From the NCBI GenBank assembly GCA_017631875.1, contig JAGBSL010000087.1:1-5993 (forward strand): a DNA stretch of 5,993 bases, written 5' to 3'. Below are positions 4,671-5,993 of this stretch, piece after piece. The number at the start of each line of letters is the position of its first letter. Position 1 is the first letter of the stretch. This DNA is from Bacteroidales bacterium. GTDB lineage: Bacteria; Bacteroidota; Bacteroidia; Bacteroidales; UBA932. The notes under the pieces were generated by a model. The model had not been told where the DNA came from. It made no database searches and saw only the letters and a list, made by a program, of their open reading frames with translations. A program made the position numbers and the translations under genes.

Positions 4671-5993
4671 CACCCACTTACAGTGGTCGCTTCCTGACTC
4701 GTACTCGGCAAGTGACGGAGTGCTGTCCGCCACCGATGTCAGAACATACTGACGTGAAGTTCCAGGCACGGCCTTCGGCATTATACGGTAGGTTCCGTCT
4801 GTCAACTGCTCGATCCTCCAGAGCTGCTCCGGAGCACCGGTAAATCCATCTGCAACAACCACTTCAGCTCCTTCTACAGCTGTAAGAACCCTGTCTGTAC
4901 CCTCAATACATATCTTATAATACTGTCCTCCAAGATAACCTCCGGCTTCCGGAACGGCTGTCACCGACCATCTCTGATGCGGACGGTTCATCCAATCGCC
5001 ACAACGTGCCGCGACCTCACCTTCCGGCCAGGTCGCCACAACCTCCTCAAGTGTCTGATTAGGATAAGACACAACAGGTTCATTAGGATCTATCATCCAG
5101 AATCTGCTTCTCGGGATATCATGTCTCACAAAATCCACTGCAAGCTCAAGAGCATACCCTCTGCGTACAGATGAAATCTCGTATATGCCGTCCCTGAATG
5201 GCTCTCCGGCAACAGGCCAGTCACCAACCCACAGAAGCGGGCGTATAGCCAACACGCTGCGTCCGCCGCGGTCAAGGTCAGCCTCCCAATGGAAGGACAT
5301 CTTCTCCACGCCCTCATCCTCGATCCAACGGCCGAAATGTCCGGCACCGAACTGGCGGTCAGCGGCATCCACGACCATCTTTCCACCACCGGCGATCATA
5401 TCCCTGCCGACATTATCCAGGTATGGACCCGTCACATTGCGCGAGCGGCCAACTACAATATTATATGTTGAATTCACGCCGTCGCAGCATGTGCCGTGTG
5501 TGCCGAGAAGGTAGTACCAGCCGTTGCGCCAGATTATAGTTGTAGCCTCGCAGTCTATGGCGATGTTTACGGGCTCATTCCCCTCGACGCGCGCTCCGGT
5601 CAGAGGATCAAGCTCGACGATGCGTATGAAGCCGAAATAAGTACCGTATGTACACCAGAGGCGTCCCGTAGTCGGATCCATGAACAGACCGGCATCAATC
5701 GCGTCGCAATCCTCATCGACCTCAGACGACGCCACCTCTATCGGTTCGGTGAATCCGAAATCCGGCGAATGAGGATCCAGAGTCCGGTTCCACATGGTCA
5801 GGATGCGGCCTGCATGCCCCCCGCCCAATCCTCCGCCTGTCGAACTGTATGCCACCAGATAACGGTTTCCTATCTTCATGGCATCCGGAGCCGCACCGCC
5901 GCCCGGACGCTCAGCACCCGGGTACCAGTTCCAGCCGTCCTCGGATATGAGGCCGCCGCCACCGGTTCCGAAAGTATAATACTTGCCGTCACA
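4656..5993 (-). CDS. GH43 arabinanase-like enzyme with C-terminal ricin-type lectin domain (5' partial)
   Basis: The reading frame is open to the window edge, so the N-terminus is missing; 445 residues are visible. An internal Met at 5879 is not the real start, because the frame upstream of it encodes conserved GH43 sequence (DGKYYTFGTG and APDAM). Counting from that Met, the GH43 five-blade propeller runs to about 228. It contains the IDAG Asp62 (pKa-modulating position), Glu111 in CEATTII (general acid position), CC at 131-132, STY at 137-139, VGRS at 143-146, GPYLD at 151-155, and GAGH with His181. The CC-G-NSTY...VGRS...GPY pattern is typical of endo-1,5-alpha-arabinanase-type members. 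The base Asp would lie just outside the window. Residues about 229-407 look like a ricin-type beta-trefoil, with Q-x-W-type motifs QRW (302-304), QLW (352-354) and CKW (400-402). It is probably secreted and acts on arabinan or another arabinose polymer, but the substrate is unproven. Confidence 0.88.
   Translation of the reverse strand, partial: CDGKYYTFGTGGGGLISEDGWNWYPGAERPGGGAAPDAMKIGNRYLVAYSSTGGGLGGGHAGRILTMWNRTLDPHSPDFGFTEPIEVASSEVDEDCDAIDAGLFMDPTTGRLWCTYGTYFGFIRIVELDPLTGARVEGNEPVNIAIDCEATTIIWRNGWYYLLGTHGTCCDGVNSTYNIVVGRSRNVTGPYLDNVGRDMIAGGGKMVVDAADRQFGAGHFGRWIEDEGVEKMSFHWEADLDRGGRSVLAIRPLLWVGDWPVAGEPFRDGIYEISSVRRGYALELAVDFVRHDIPRSRFWMIDPNEPVVSYPNQTLEEVVATWPEGEVAARCGDWMNRPHQRWSVTAVPEAGGYLGGQYYKICIEGTDRVLTAVEGAEVVVADGFTGAPEQLWRIEQLTDGTYRIMPKAVPGTSRQYVLTSVADSTPSLAEYESGSDHCKWVFRRK

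Noticed and set aside
5877..5879. ATG at 5879 as the start of the GH43 gene
   Set aside because: The frame stays open to the window edge and the upstream codons encode conserved GH43 sequence, so this Met is internal and the gene is cut by the window.
1..5993. Mobile element, CRISPR array, toxin-antitoxin or phage-defence system
   Set aside because: No transposase, integrase, spaced repeats, nuclease or paired small genes were seen; every sizeable real frame has an ordinary envelope, lipid or carbohydrate assignment.

Overview
The window looks like a piece of a Bacteroidales-type (Bacteroidota) chromosome, probably from a gut or rumen commensal, though I cannot name a genus. Four signs support this. 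Promoters have the Bacteroidota form (TTTG about 19-21 nt upstream of TAnnTTTG). The starts whose upstream sequence I read closely sit behind A/T-rich leaders with no clear Shine-Dalgarno sequence. The protein families (DUF4251, DUF4136 lipoprotein, a GH43 arabinanase-like enzyme with a lectin-like tail) are common in that phylum. Base composition is moderate in GC.

Layout from left to right. Bases 1-217 hold a leftward tRNA operon: its promoter, a complete tRNA-Lys(UUU), and a tRNA-Lys(CUU) cut by the window edge. Bases 227-305 hold an intrinsic terminator and a GC-rich palindrome that end the next leftward unit. Bases 317-2246 are a tight leftward three-gene operon of small envelope proteins. 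In transcription order these are a secreted DUF4251 protein, a DUF4136 lipoprotein and a small outer-membrane beta-barrel protein. A 109-bp divergent intergenic region follows. Next is a rightward alpha/beta hydrolase of the monoacylglycerol-lipase/lysophospholipase type (2356-3279). Its 3' end overlaps by 29 bp the 3' end of a leftward PlsC-like acyltransferase with a long membrane-spanning C-terminus (3251-4609). The acyltransferase has its own promoter, part of which lies inside the 3' end of the next gene upstream. That gene is a leftward GH43 arabinanase-like enzyme with a C-terminal ricin-type beta-trefoil domain, whose N-terminus lies beyond the window (4656-5993).

Functionally, the operon looks like an envelope module of unknown role with one protein for each of three compartments: periplasm or surface, lipid anchor, and outer membrane. 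The hydrolase and acyltransferase could act on opposite sides of lysolipid turnover, which is inference from family and position only. The GH43 enzyme fits plant-polysaccharide (arabinan) breakdown. I see no mobile element, CRISPR array, defence system or other clearly novel system. The most noteworthy items are the uncharacterised envelope operon, the compact terminator-to-tRNA-promoter junction, and the convergent overlap of the two lipid-related genes.
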